Shown here piece after piece: positions 1-6,842 of a stretch of 19,853 nt of DNA. Every line of letters starts with the position of its first letter. The first letter of the stretch is position 1. Source of the DNA: an uncultured Oscillibacter sp. (GTDB lineage Bacteria; Bacillota_A; Clostridia; Oscillospirales; Oscillospiraceae); NCBI GenBank assembly GCA_902462475.1, contig CABQCB010000004.1, positions 1 through 19,853 on the forward strand, read 5' to 3'. The translations under genes were made by a program, and so were the position numbers. The notes under the pieces were generated by a model. It was not told the origin of the DNA. It saw nothing but the letters and a program-made list of their open reading frames with translations, and did not search any database.

Positions 1-72
1 GCTGCCGCTTGCCTGGACTGCGGTTCTTGCAGCGACACCTGCCCCAACGGCGCCATCGTCCCCGAGGAATAA
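1..72 (+). CDS. 4Fe-4S ferredoxin-type protein, C-terminal fragment
   Basis: Frame 1 is open from the window edge to a TAA at 70-72 and encodes 23 residues. They contain the spacing Cys-x2-Cys-x3-Cys-Pro (C-L-D-C-G-S-C ... C-P), which is the second half of a bacterial 4Fe-4S cluster-binding motif near a C-terminus. The rest of the gene lies upstream of the window, so the parent protein cannot be told: a small ferredoxin, an iron-sulphur subunit or a ferredoxin-tailed enzyme all fit. A strong hairpin terminator follows 15 bases after the stop, so this is the last gene of its transcript. Confidence 0.7.
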   Translation, partial: AAACLDCGSCSDTCPNGAIVPEE

Positions 73-87
73 TCGAGGATACATAAA

Positions 88-120
88 AACACCGCGAGCT
101 TTTGCTCGCGGTGTTTTTTG
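88..120 (+). terminator. Rho-independent terminator after the 4Fe-4S protein gene
   Basis: A perfect 12-bp stem (88-99 with 104-115, loop TTTT) continues into a run of T that reaches 119. It separates the iron-sulphur gene from the methyltransferase operon. Confidence 0.9.
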
Positions 121-129
121 TTTGTCCGC

Positions 130-158
130 TTGTGCTTGGGTCCGCTTTCCGATATAAT
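130..158 (+). promoter_or_regulatory. Sigma-A-type promoter for the trmN6-rsmI operon
   Basis: A perfect TATAAT lies at 153-158, with TTGTGC at 130-135 and a 17-bp spacer. The -35 is weak but the -10 is consensus. Transcription would start near 165, giving a short leader ending in the AGAGGAGG ribosome site at 174-181. Confidence 0.6.
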
Positions 159-186
159 ACTTTTTATCATGAGAGAGGAGGCGAAT

Positions 187-924
187 ATGCTGGAACACTG
201 GGAGTCCCTTTGCCCCGGCGGACTTCGCTTCGTCTATGATGACGTGCACTTCCGCCCGGGGACGGACACATTTCTTTTGTCCTCCCTGCCCCGGCTCAAG
301 CCCGGATATCAGGTGTGCGATCTGGGATGCGGGACCGGGCTTCTTTCCCTGCTGCTGCTTCAGCGGCAGCCGCAGCTCCAGGTGACGGGCGTGGAGATAG
401 AGCCGGAGGCGGCAGAGCTGTGCCGCCGGGCCTCAGGAGAAAACCGGCTGGGGGACCGTCTGCGCACCGTCACGGGGGATCTTCGCAAGATCCGCTCGCT
501 GCTTCCCGCAGGGTCATTTGACCTGGTGGTGTGCAACCCGCCCTACTATCCGCCCGGCAGCGGCAAGGTGCCCTCCGCCGCCCCTTTGCGCAATGCCCGC
601 AGTGAGCACGGGTGCACGCTGGAGGAGGTGTGCGCCGCGGCGGCCTATCTGCTGCGCTGGAGCGGCAGCTTCTGCCTGGTGCACAAGCCGGAGCGGCTGA
701 CGGACGTGCTGTGCGCCCTGCGGAGCGCCTCCATAGAGCCCAAGCGGCTGCGGATGGTCTCCTGCCGGGACGGCCAGGCGCCCTCGCTGGTGCTTCTGGA
801 GGGCCGGCGGGGCGGTCGGCCGGGCATCCGGATCGAGCCGCCTTTGATCCTAGAGACGCCGGAGGGCACCCCCACCCGGGAAATGGACGTCATTTATTTC
901 AGAAAACAGGAGGATACGCCATGA
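187..924 (+). CDS. TrmN6/YfiC-like tRNA1(Val) adenine-N6 methyltransferase
   Basis: This is a class I SAM-dependent methyltransferase of 245 residues, close to the usual family length. The SAM-binding motif I (DLGCGTG) is at residues 45-51, and the N6-adenine methyltransferase signature NPPY is at 117-120. The family member in E. coli modifies A37 of tRNA1(Val); in Firmicutes the orthologue (YabB in Bacillus) is inferred to do the same. The frame stays open upstream to 118, but the ATG at 187 is chosen because AGAGGAGG (174-181) precedes it by five bases and because family homology begins there. The stop overlaps the rsmI start as ATGA, which indicates translational coupling. The methyltransferase class is secure; the exact tRNA substrate is inferred from the family. 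Confidence 0.85.
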   Translation: MLEHWESLCPGGLRFVYDDVHFRPGTDTFLLSSLPRLKPGYQVCDLGCGTGLLSLLLLQRQPQLQVTGVEIEPEAAELCRRASGENRLGDRLRTVTGDLRKIRSLLPAGSFDLVVCNPPYYPPGSGKVPSAAPLRNARSEHGCTLEEVCAAAAYLLRWSGSFCLVHKPERLTDVLCALRSASIEPKRLRMVSCRDGQAPSLVLLEGRRGGRPGIRIEPPLILETPEGTPTREMDVIYFRKQEDTP

Positions 925-1760
925 GCGGTACCTTGTATCTGGTGGCCACCCCCATCGGCAATCTGGGAGACTTCTCCCCCCGGGCCGTGGAGACCCTGGA
1001 GGGGGTGGATTTCATCGCGGCGGAGGACACCCGGGTGTCCATCAAGCTGCTCAACCACTTTTCCATCAAAAAGCCCCTGGTGAGCTACCACGAGCACAAT
1101 CACGTCTCTGCTGGACAGAGCATTTTGCAGCGGCTGCTGGGCGGCGAGAGCTGCGCCCTGATGACGGACGCGGGCACCCCCGCCATCTCTGACCCCGGCG
1201 AGGATCTGGTGTGCCTGTGCGCCGAAGCCGACGTGCCCGTGGTGTCCATCCCCGGCTGCTGCGCAGCGGTGAACGCCCTGGCGGTCAGCGGCCTGCCCAC
1301 CGGGCGGTTCACGTTCGAGGGATTTTTGACCGTCAACAAAAAAAGCCGCCGGGAGCACCTGGAGTCCCTGAAGGGCGAGAGGCGCACCATGATCTTCCAC
1401 GAGGCGCCCCACAAGCTGCTCACCACCCTGGAAGATCTCCGGGACACCTTCGGCGCTGACCGCCCCATCGCCCTTTGCCGGGAGCTGACCAAGCTCCACG
1501 AGCAGACCCTGCGCTGTACGCTGGGCCAGGCGGTGGAATACTACCAGGCCACCCCTCCCAAGGGGGAGTTCGTGCTGGTGGTGGCCGGCGCGCCGGCCCA
1601 GGAGACGCCTCCCGTCTCTTTGGAGGAAGGTGTGAGCCAGGTACTAGCGCTGGTGGAAGGCGGTGCCCGCCTCAAAGACGCAGCCAAAGAAGTGGCCTCC
1701 CACACGGGTCTTTCCAAAAACGAGCTCTACGCCGCGGCCATTGCCCGGCAGGGCGAATAA
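921..1760 (+). CDS. rsmI: 16S rRNA (cytidine(1402)-2'-O)-methyltransferase RsmI
   Basis: RsmI 2'-O-methylates C1402 in the decoding centre of 16S rRNA, using SAM. The 279-residue protein has the tetrapyrrole-methylase-like fold signatures: LVATPIGNLGDFSPRA near the N-terminus, the AAEDTR motif, and TDAGTPAISDPG around residues 75-90. A short C-terminal helical RsmI domain (GLSKNELYAAA) ends it. Length and motif order match the family. It starts inside the stop of the upstream methyltransferase (ATGA overlap) behind a good AGGAGG site, so the two RNA-modification genes form one operon. The pairing with a YabB-like gene and a nearby abrB matches the well-known Bacillus yab region. Confidence 0.96.
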   Translation: MSGTLYLVATPIGNLGDFSPRAVETLEGVDFIAAEDTRVSIKLLNHFSIKKPLVSYHEHNHVSAGQSILQRLLGGESCALMTDAGTPAISDPGEDLVCLCAEADVPVVSIPGCCAAVNALAVSGLPTGRFTFEGFLTVNKKSRREHLESLKGERRTMIFHEAPHKLLTTLEDLRDTFGADRPIALCRELTKLHEQTLRCTLGQAVEYYQATPPKGEFVLVVAGAPAQETPPVSLEEGVSQVLALVEGGARLKDAAKEVASHTGLSKNELYAAAIARQGE

Positions 1761-1762
1761 AC

Positions 1763-1800
1763 AAAAAGGCGCTCCGGCTATCAGGCCGGAGCGCTATGTT
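1763..1800. terminator. Bidirectional terminator between rsmI and abrB-like gene
   Basis: A perfect 10-bp stem (1769-1778 with 1785-1794) sits between two convergent genes. Read on the minus strand it is followed by CTTTTTG, a good U-tract for the abrB-like gene. On the plus strand the tail (TATGTTTT) is poorer but probably serves rsmI. Confidence 0.85.
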
Positions 1801-1816
1801 TTACACAGGAGGCAAT

Positions 1817-2059
1817 TCACAGCCCCTTCAATTCCTTCAGGCACTTGGGGCAAATGTTTTTCCCTTTGAAAACCGTGATGTCCTTTGTTCCGTCGCAGAA
1901 AATACAGCTTGGTTTATACTTTTTCAGAATGACGGACGACCCCTCCACATAAATTTCCAATGCGTCCTTTTCCGCAATGTCCAGAGTCCGGCGCATTTCA
2001 ATAGGAAGGACGATCCGACCCAGTTCGTCGACTTTTCTTACAATTCCGGTAGCTTTCAC
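1817..2059 (-). CDS. AbrB/SpoVT-family transition-state regulator with C-terminal Cys4 motif
   Basis: An 80-residue DNA-binding regulator. Residues 1-50 are a swapped-hairpin AbrB domain with the hallmark stretch KATGIVRKVDELGRIVLP and a following RRTLDI. The C-terminal 30 residues hold CxxC ... CxxC (C-I-F-C and C-P-K-C), a presumed small zinc-binding knuckle often seen in clostridial AbrB proteins and absent from Bacillus AbrB. The chosen start is GTG at 2057-2059: AAAAGGAG lies seven bases upstream and family homology begins there, although the frame is open to 2125. AbrB proteins act as dimers or tetramers on AT-rich promoter DNA and repress post-exponential genes. Here the gene diverges from spmA. 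Which genes it controls cannot be read from the sequence. Confidence 0.92.
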   Translation of the reverse strand: MKATGIVRKVDELGRIVLPIEMRRTLDIAEKDALEIYVEGSSVILKKYKPSCIFCDGTKDITVFKGKNICPKCLKELKGL

Positions 2060-2105
2060 AGTCGTTCTCCTTTTCTTGCAGCTTCTCTCTCTCTTTCGTT
2101 TGCTA

Positions 2106-2135
2106 ACAATATCACATCCTGTCATTATATGTCAA
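2106..2135 (-). promoter_or_regulatory. Sigma-A-type promoter of the abrB-like gene
   Basis: On the minus strand, a perfect TTGACA (2130-2135) and TATTGT (2106-2111) are 18 bp apart, ahead of the GTG start at 2059. A second minus-strand TATAAT lies inside the spacer. The area is AT-rich, as AbrB targets are, so autoregulation is possible but unproven. Confidence 0.6.
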
Positions 2136-2202
2136 TTTGATATGATAAAAATTAAAACTTCATTCACAATTTTTTATATTTTGTATCGGGAGGGATCGGA
2201 AC

Positions 2203-2784
2203 ATGATGACGTGGCTTTGGAGCGGCATGGTGGTGCTCTCCGTGATTTTCGGTCTTGCCACCGGACAGCTGGACGCGGTATCGGAAGCCGCGCTCTCCGG
2301 CGCCAGCTCAGCGGTGGAGCTGAGCCTGACCATGGCAGGCGTCCTTTGTCTTTGGTCCGGCGTCATGGAGATCATGAATGTATGCGGCATCTCCGGCTGC
2401 CTTGCCAGGCTGTTTCGCCCGCTGCTCAGGCGTCTGCTGCCTCAGGCCAGCCGGGACAGTGAAACGTTGGCGGCAGTCTCTGCCAACGTTTCGGCCAACC
2501 TCCTGGGACTGGGCAACGCCGCCACGCCCCTGGGTATTCAGGCAGCCCGCCGCATGGCCAAAGGCTGCGACGGCGTTGCCAGCGATGAGCTGTGCCTGCT
2601 GGTGGTGCTCAACACCGCCTCCATCCAGCTGCTGCCGGCCACCATCGCCTCTGTCCGGGCGGCAGCGGGCTGCGAGACGCCGTTTGACATCCTGCCGGCC
2701 GTCTGGATGTCCTCGGCGCTGTCCGTGGCCGCGGGGCTGACCGCCGCTCGTTTCTTCTCCGCGCTGGGAAGGAGGCGGGCATGA
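2203..2784 (+). CDS. spmA: Spore maturation protein SpmA
   Basis: SpmA is a mother-cell membrane protein that, with SpmB, is needed for proper dehydration of the spore core in Bacillus and Clostridium; the molecular mechanism is not settled. The 193 residues match the family length and belong to the nucleoside-recognition (Gate) fold. Recognisable stretches are the WSGMMVL-like N-terminus, the conserved block ANVSANLLGLGNAATPLG near residues 97-114, and the downstream NTASIQLLPATI. Several hydrophobic helices alternate with short loops. The start at 2203 is preceded by GGGAGGG (2188-2194); an ATG at 2206 is equally possible. It overlaps spmB by ATGA. No convincing sigma-E or sigma-G promoter was seen upstream. 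Confidence 0.95.
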   Translation: MMTWLWSGMVVLSVIFGLATGQLDAVSEAALSGASSAVELSLTMAGVLCLWSGVMEIMNVCGISGCLARLFRPLLRRLLPQASRDSETLAAVSANVSANLLGLGNAATPLGIQAARRMAKGCDGVASDELCLLVVLNTASIQLLPATIASVRAAAGCETPFDILPAVWMSSALSVAAGLTAARFFSALGRRRA

Positions 2785-3302
2785 GTCTTTCCTCCCTGGT
2801 GGTCCCCATGCTGCTGGCAGCGCTGGCCGTGTACGGCACCGGCAAGCGGGTGGATGTGTACAACGCCCTGACCCACGGCGCCGAAGAGGGCTTGACGGTG
2901 CTGCTGCGGATCGTGCCGGCCCTGGTGGGGCTGCTGACGGCGGTGAGCATGTTCCGTGCCTCCGGAGCCATGGAGTGGTTTTCCCAGCTTTTCTCCCCGG
3001 TTTTGGAGCTGCTGGGCATTCCGGCGGAGACGGCGCCGCTGCTTTTGATCCGCCCCGTATCCGGCAGCGGCGCCCTGGCGGTGGCAACCGACCTGCTGCA
3101 AACCTACGGGCCGGACAGCTATGTGGGCCGCGTGGCCGCCGTCATGCTGGGCAGCACGGAGACCACGTTCTATACCATCGCCGTCTACTTCGGCTCCGCA
3201 GGCATTTTCCGCACCCGCCACGCGGTGCCCGCCGCCCTGGCGGCGGACCTGACCGGTTTTGCCGCCTCCGCGCTGGCCGTACGGCTGCTGTTCGGTGGAT
3301 AA
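2781..3302 (+). CDS. spmB: Spore maturation protein SpmB
   Basis: This is the partner of SpmA in spore core dehydration, 173 residues long with a nucleoside-recognition (Gate) membrane fold. Diagnostic stretches are the GKRVDVYNALTHGAEEG motif near residues 22-38, LLIRPVSGSGAL near 90-100, and MLGSTETTFYTIAVYFG near 121-137. Five or so hydrophobic segments are visible. The ATG overlaps the spmA stop (ATGA), the usual arrangement of this conserved pair, and a terminator follows directly, so spmA-spmB is a two-gene operon. Confidence 0.95.
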   Translation: MSLSSLVVPMLLAALAVYGTGKRVDVYNALTHGAEEGLTVLLRIVPALVGLLTAVSMFRASGAMEWFSQLFSPVLELLGIPAETAPLLLIRPVSGSGALAVATDLLQTYGPDSYVGRVAAVMLGSTETTFYTIAVYFGSAGIFRTRHAVPAALAADLTGFAASALAVRLLFGG

Positions 3303-3307
3303 AGCGT

Positions 3308-3340
3308 AAAAAGGGAGGGCCTTTCGGCCCTCCCTTTTTT
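3308..3340. terminator. Bidirectional terminator between spmB and the GerMN gene
   Basis: A long stem (3308-3321 with 3326-3339, loop TTTC) has an A-run on one side and a T-run on the other. It can end transcripts from both spmB and the convergent minus-strand operon, whose last stop codon abuts it. Confidence 0.92.
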
Positions 3341-4262
3341 ATTCGATAAATCCATACGGCTCCCGCACCGGCGCCGTCCCATACCGGTCGGCATACTCGC
3401 CGTCCACCAGGAACTGCACCTCCTCCACCGTGTCCAAAGAGCACAGAGAGCGCGCCAGCGCCTGCAGCGCCTGGGGCACTGCTTCCAAATCCTCCAGATC
3501 CCGCAGCACCGCGGAGGAGAGGTTCACATAGCATACCGGCTGATCCAGCCACACAGACCGGACCGCAAATCCCTCCGGCAGCGGGGAGACAAGTCCCTGC
3601 TCCGGGGCGCCATCCTCCAGCGCCGCCGCCACCGCCTGCACCTGGGTATCTCCCTCGTACAGCTCCAGCACGGCCTCATACGGCGTCAGTTCGCCCGTCT
3701 CATCCAGCAGGTACAGCGTGGCCGTCACCGTGTCCACCACGTCCTCCGTAGTAGACAGCAGCACATCATCCGGGGAAAAGATCTGGCTGCCCCGGTAGCC
3801 CAGCTCCCTGCCCCGTACTGTCACGCTGACGGTGGAGATCTCCGGAAGCTGGGTCAGCGTCAGCGTCACGGCGTAGTCCGCCATGGTCAGCGCCACACCG
3901 GACAGCCCTCCATAGCCGGAGGTCATATCCACCACCGCCCGCCGGCCGTCCAGAGTCAGCGACACCAGGGCGGTGCCCGCCGGAATGGCAGAGCGCAGGG
4001 TTTCATCCCTGGGTCCCGCCAGCAGCGCCTCCATCAGCGCCTCCGCCGCCTGCTGGGGCTCCAGATCCGAAAGGCCCGGCAGGCGCACGGATTCCGCCCG
4101 CAGGGCGTCGCCGCCGGCGGCGCTGTCCAGATCCTCCGCCCGGAAATAGAGCAAATACGTATCCTCCTGGGCCCCCGCTCCGGTCACCACCGCGTAGGTG
4201 AAGCCGGCCAGCAGACACAACAGCACCGCAGTACAGAGAAGGCACACGCTTTTCTTTTTCAC
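3339..4262 (-). CDS. Membrane-anchored protein with two GerMN domains
   Basis: A 307-residue extracytoplasmic protein. Residues 1-30 form a basic N-terminus and one hydrophobic segment; it lacks a clear lipobox cysteine at the expected cleavage position. Two GerMN (sporulation/spore germination) modules follow, about residues 35-150 and 180-305, each with the pattern of a beta strand, a helix-rich block and an xxAVVDMTS or VCYVNLSS strand. Bacillus GerM also carries two copies, and actinobacterial LpqB carries one. The start is GTG at 4260-4262, overlapping the kinase stop as GTGA behind a GGGGGAGG site; an ATG seven bases upstream is out of frame. Coupling to the kinase suggests a role in envelope sensing or wall or spore maturation, which is inference. 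The product could be an accessory protein of the kinase rather than a GerM orthologue. Confidence 0.85.
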   Translation of the reverse strand: MKKKSVCLLCTAVLLCLLAGFTYAVVTGAGAQEDTYLLYFRAEDLDSAAGGDALRAESVRLPGLSDLEPQQAAEALMEALLAGPRDETLRSAIPAGTALVSLTLDGRRAVVDMTSGYGGLSGVALTMADYAVTLTLTQLPEISTVSVTVRGRELGYRGSQIFSPDDVLLSTTEDVVDTVTATLYLLDETGELTPYEAVLELYEGDTQVQAVAAALEDGAPEQGLVSPLPEGFAVRSVWLDQPVCYVNLSSAVLRDLEDLEAVPQALQALARSLCSLDTVEEVQFLVDGEYADRYGTAPVREPYGFIE

Positions 4263-5659
4263 AGCGCATCCTCCCCCTTCCATGGCCACCGCACAGTGAA
4301 CACCGCGCCGCCGCCGGGCCGGTTGGCCGCCTGGGCCGTACCGCCCCGCTTTTTCACCATGTCGCTGACGATGCTCAGGCCCAGGCCCGTGCCGCCTGCG
4401 GCCCGGGAGCGGGCCTTGTCCACCCGGTAAAACCGTTCGAAAATCCGGTCCAGGTCCTCTTCCGGGATGCCCGGCCCGTTGTCCGCTACGGACAGTACCA
4501 CCCAAGTCTCCTCCCGCCGCAGCGACACCTGCACGGCACCGCCGCTGCCGGTGTATTTCACGCCGTTTTCCGTCAGGTTGTAGATGACTTGGTGGATCTC
4601 ATCGGGGCTTGCCAGCACGGTGCACTCCCCGGAGGCCTCATAGGTCAGATCCACCTGCTTTTCCTGGGCCACCAGGCTCATCATGCGCATGACCTGCTCC
4701 AAAACCGGCAGCACGTCCACCCGCACCGGTGCCTCCAGCACGCTGTTGTCCAGCCGGGTCAGCCGGAGCAGATCCTCCGTGATGCGGCTGAGGCGCTCAG
4801 CCTCCGCGCCGATGTCCGTCACGAACTCCCGGGTGGTTTCCGGGTCGATGTTCTCCGTCTGCAAAATGGAGTCCGTCAACAGGCGGATGGCCGCCAGAGG
4901 CGTCTTGAGCTCGTGGGACGCATCGGAGACAAACCGCCGCCGGGCGTTCTCCGTGGTCTGGAGCCGGTCGGTGAGGCTGTTGAACTCCTGGGCGATCTGG
5001 GCGATCTCGTCCCGGCCCCGGATGTCGGCCCGGTGGCTGTACGCGCCCTCCCGCACCTGGCGGATGGCCGTGAGCAGCTGGCTGATCTTATGGGTCAGCG
5101 CCCGGGACAAAAACACGCTCAGGCACACCACCGCCACGGCGATGATGCCGGACAAGCGCAGCAGGTTGGACCGGAGCCCCTCCAGCAAAGAGGCCTGCTC
5201 CGTGTCGTATTCATAGGCATATACGGCCCCGATGATCTGACTTTGATACATCACCGGCGAGGAGGCCCGGCTGCGGAACGCCTCGTCCTTGTACTGGCAG
5301 GTGAAAGCGTCGTTGCCCAGCAGGGCCTGCACCACCTCCGTGTAGAAGGTGTACTGGCCCACAGCGCTGCCGGTCTCCCGGGTATCGTAGAGGATCTTGC
5401 CGGCACTGTCCGTCACCAGGATCCGGGAAAGGCCCGTCTCCTCCACCACGGCCATGGCCTGGGCCACGTTCTCCTCCGTCAACTCATCCAGGCCGCTGAG
5501 GGAATTGACCATCACGGACACGCTGGACTGGAGCGTGGTGGCCTTGGAGCGGAACACCAGATCCTCCGATACCAGCAGCGGATAGGTGTTGAGCAGCAGC
5601 AGCACCGCCGTGATGATGAGGATATAGCTCAGGCCGAACTGAAATTGCAGGCTGCCCAC
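4259..5659 (-). CDS. HAMP-containing sensor histidine kinase
   Basis: This is the membrane sensor kinase of a two-component pair, 466 residues. TM1 is at about 9-31, an extracytoplasmic sensing domain at 32-167 (PAS/CACHE-like, with the stretch ILVTDSAGKILYDT), TM2 at about 168-186, and HAMP at about 187-238. The HisKA domain has the phosphorylatable His249 in SHELKTPL. The ATPase domain has the N box (NLTENGVKYT), G1 (DNGPGIP), F box (FERFYRVD) and G2 (GGTGLGLSI), so all catalytic boxes are present. The only conventional start after the last in-frame stop is GTG at 5657-5659, 10 bases after the regulator stop, with only a weak AAGGGG site, so translation may depend on the upstream gene. The architecture resembles WalK/PhoR/MtrB-type kinases; the signal is unknown. 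Confidence 0.95.
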   Translation of the reverse strand: MGSLQFQFGLSYILIITAVLLLLNTYPLLVSEDLVFRSKATTLQSSVSVMVNSLSGLDELTEENVAQAMAVVEETGLSRILVTDSAGKILYDTRETGSAVGQYTFYTEVVQALLGNDAFTCQYKDEAFRSRASSPVMYQSQIIGAVYAYEYDTEQASLLEGLRSNLLRLSGIIAVAVVCLSVFLSRALTHKISQLLTAIRQVREGAYSHRADIRGRDEIAQIAQEFNSLTDRLQTTENARRRFVSDASHELKTPLAAIRLLTDSILQTENIDPETTREFVTDIGAEAERLSRITEDLLRLTRLDNSVLEAPVRVDVLPVLEQVMRMMSLVAQEKQVDLTYEASGECTVLASPDEIHQVIYNLTENGVKYTGSGGAVQVSLRREETWVVLSVADNGPGIPEEDLDRIFERFYRVDKARSRAAGGTGLGLSIVSDMVKKRGGTAQAANRPGGGAVFTVRWPWKGEDAL

Positions 5660-5669
5660 CAGCCGCCGC

Positions 5670-6347
5670 TTACCCCTTGAAATAGTACCCCACTCCCCAC
5701 TTGGTCATGATATGATCCGGCTCTGCCGGGTTCTTTTCCAGCTTCTCCCGCAGACGGCGGATATGCACGTCCACCGTCCGGTAGTCCCCGGCGTAGGTGT
5801 AGCCCCACACCACGTTCATCAAATTCTCCCGGCTGTACACCCGCCGGGGATTGCGCATCAAAAGCTCGATGAGGTCATACTCCTTTGCCGTCAGGTCCAC
5901 CCGCTTCCCGTCCCGGATGGCCACCCGTTCCTCCGTGTTCAGGCTCAGGTCCCCCACGGTGAGCACCGCCCCCTGGCTGCGCTGAACGCCGGCGGCCCGC
6001 CGCAGCAGCGCCCGCACCCGGGCCTTGAGCTCCAGAATGTTGAAGGGCTTGGTCAGATAGTCGTCCGCGCCGCACTCAAAACCCATGAGCTTGTCGGCGT
6101 CCTCACTTTTGGCAGTGAGCATGATGATGGGCACGTTGGAAAACTCCCGGATGCGCATGCAGGCCTCCAGCCCGTCCACCTCCGGCATCATCACGTCCAG
6201 GATCAAAAGGTCGAACTGTCCCGTCCTGGCCAGCTCCACGGCAGCGGCGCCGTCATAGGCGCACTCCACCGTGTAGCCCTCGTTCTCCAGGTTGAACTTC
6301 ATGCCCTTGACCAGCAGCTTCTCATCATCCACAACCAATATTTTCAT
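5670..6347 (-). CDS. OmpR/PhoB-family response regulator
   Basis: A DNA-binding response regulator of 225 residues, standard for the family. The receiver domain (1-118) starts MKILVVDDEK with the acidic pair, has phospho-acceptor Asp51 in LILDVMMP, a Thr in MLTAKSE and the conserved Lys in YLTKPF. The C-terminal winged helix carries DLTAKEYDLIELLMRNP and the recognition-helix region YRTVDVHIRRLREKLE. Its start overlaps the stop of the ComEA-like gene (ATGA) and its kinase follows 10 bases later, so it is the cognate partner of that kinase. The sequence is close to WalR/YycF- and ResD-type regulators, but the walH/walI neighbours are missing, so no specific symbol is given. Confidence 0.96.
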   Translation of the reverse strand: MKILVVDDEKLLVKGMKFNLENEGYTVECAYDGAAAVELARTGQFDLLILDVMMPEVDGLEACMRIREFSNVPIIMLTAKSEDADKLMGFECGADDYLTKPFNILELKARVRALLRRAAGVQRSQGAVLTVGDLSLNTEERVAIRDGKRVDLTAKEYDLIELLMRNPRRVYSRENLMNVVWGYTYAGDYRTVDVHIRRLREKLEKNPAEPDHIMTKWGVGYYFKG

Positions 6348-6727
6348 TCTTTGTCCTTTCCTTCCACTGTGATCCAGTCCGCCAGGCCCTCATAGGTGGC
6401 TTCCTCGATCCCCTTGACTTCCATCAGCTCCTCGCCGCGCTCAAACGGCCCATGCGCTTCCCGGTAGGCGATGATCCGCTCCGCCAGCGCAGGCCCGATC
6501 CCCGGCAGGGTGTCCAGTGTCTCGGCGTCGGCGGTATTGATGTCCACCGGCTCCCAGACGGGCCCCAGCGCATCGGCATCCACCCGTTGCTCCGTCTCCA
6601 CGGCCACAGCGCCGCTCTGGTCCGGCAGGGTCGCATCGCGGACGTAAAGCGCCGTCACCAGACACAAAAATGCCGCCGCGAAACCCAGCAGACATTTTTC
6701 GGTTTTGGTCACGTTTCCCAGCTTCAT
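6344..6727 (-). CDS. ComEA-like helix-hairpin-helix protein, membrane-anchored
   Basis: A 127-residue protein with one N-terminal transmembrane helix (about residues 12-28), a short linker, and a C-terminal tandem helix-hairpin-helix domain. That domain has the ComEA signature DINTADAETLDTLPGIGPAL followed by AERIIAYREAHGPF and a second hairpin. ComEA proteins bind double-stranded DNA at the cell surface during uptake. This form is shorter than Bacillus ComEA (about 205 residues) and lacks the SLBB-like region. It is the first gene of a four-gene overlapping operon with the response regulator, which is not the usual comEA-comEC context, so a role in competence cannot be assumed. The ATG at 6725-6727 is preceded by GGGAG about 10 bases upstream. 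Confidence 0.85.
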   Translation of the reverse strand: MKLGNVTKTEKCLLGFAAAFLCLVTALYVRDATLPDQSGAVAVETEQRVDADALGPVWEPVDINTADAETLDTLPGIGPALAERIIAYREAHGPFERGEELMEVKGIEEATYEGLADWITVEGKDKE

Positions 6728-6732
6728 AGTGG

Positions 6733-6761
6733 TTGAACTCCCGGGTATTTTTTGCTATACT
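6733..6761 (+). promoter_or_regulatory. Sigma-A-type promoter of the dacF-like gene
   Basis: TTGAAC (6733-6738) and TATACT (6756-6761) are 17 bp apart on the plus strand. The leader runs about 75 bases to the ATG at 6843. The promoter lies between divergent genes, starting only six bases from the comEA-like start codon. Confidence 0.65.
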
Positions 6762-6774
6762 GTCATTATATGAC
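6762..6774. promoter_or_regulatory. Small dyad GTCAT-n3-ATGAC in the dacF/comEA divergent region
   Basis: A perfect 5-bp dyad directly follows the dacF-like -10 box. It also contains a minus-strand TATAAT (6765-6770) that could be the -10 of the comEA-regulator-kinase operon, although no good -35 is present at the right distance. It could be an operator for either direction; the assignment is tentative. Confidence 0.35.
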
Positions 6775-6842
6775 GAATCGCGCCGCTTTGGCGGCCGTTT
6801 TTCCACACATGGTTAGTATAGCATAGATTACAGGAGTTGGAT

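Noticed and set aside
2025..2040. A 0A-box-like sequence within the abrB-like gene (CGTCGAC)
   Set aside because: Two mismatches to TGTCGAA and located inside coding sequence; Spo0A control of this gene cannot be claimed from it.
2136..2202. Sigma-E or sigma-G promoter for spmA
   Set aside because: The AT-rich stretch gives partial matches only and no -35/-10 pair with the right spacing.
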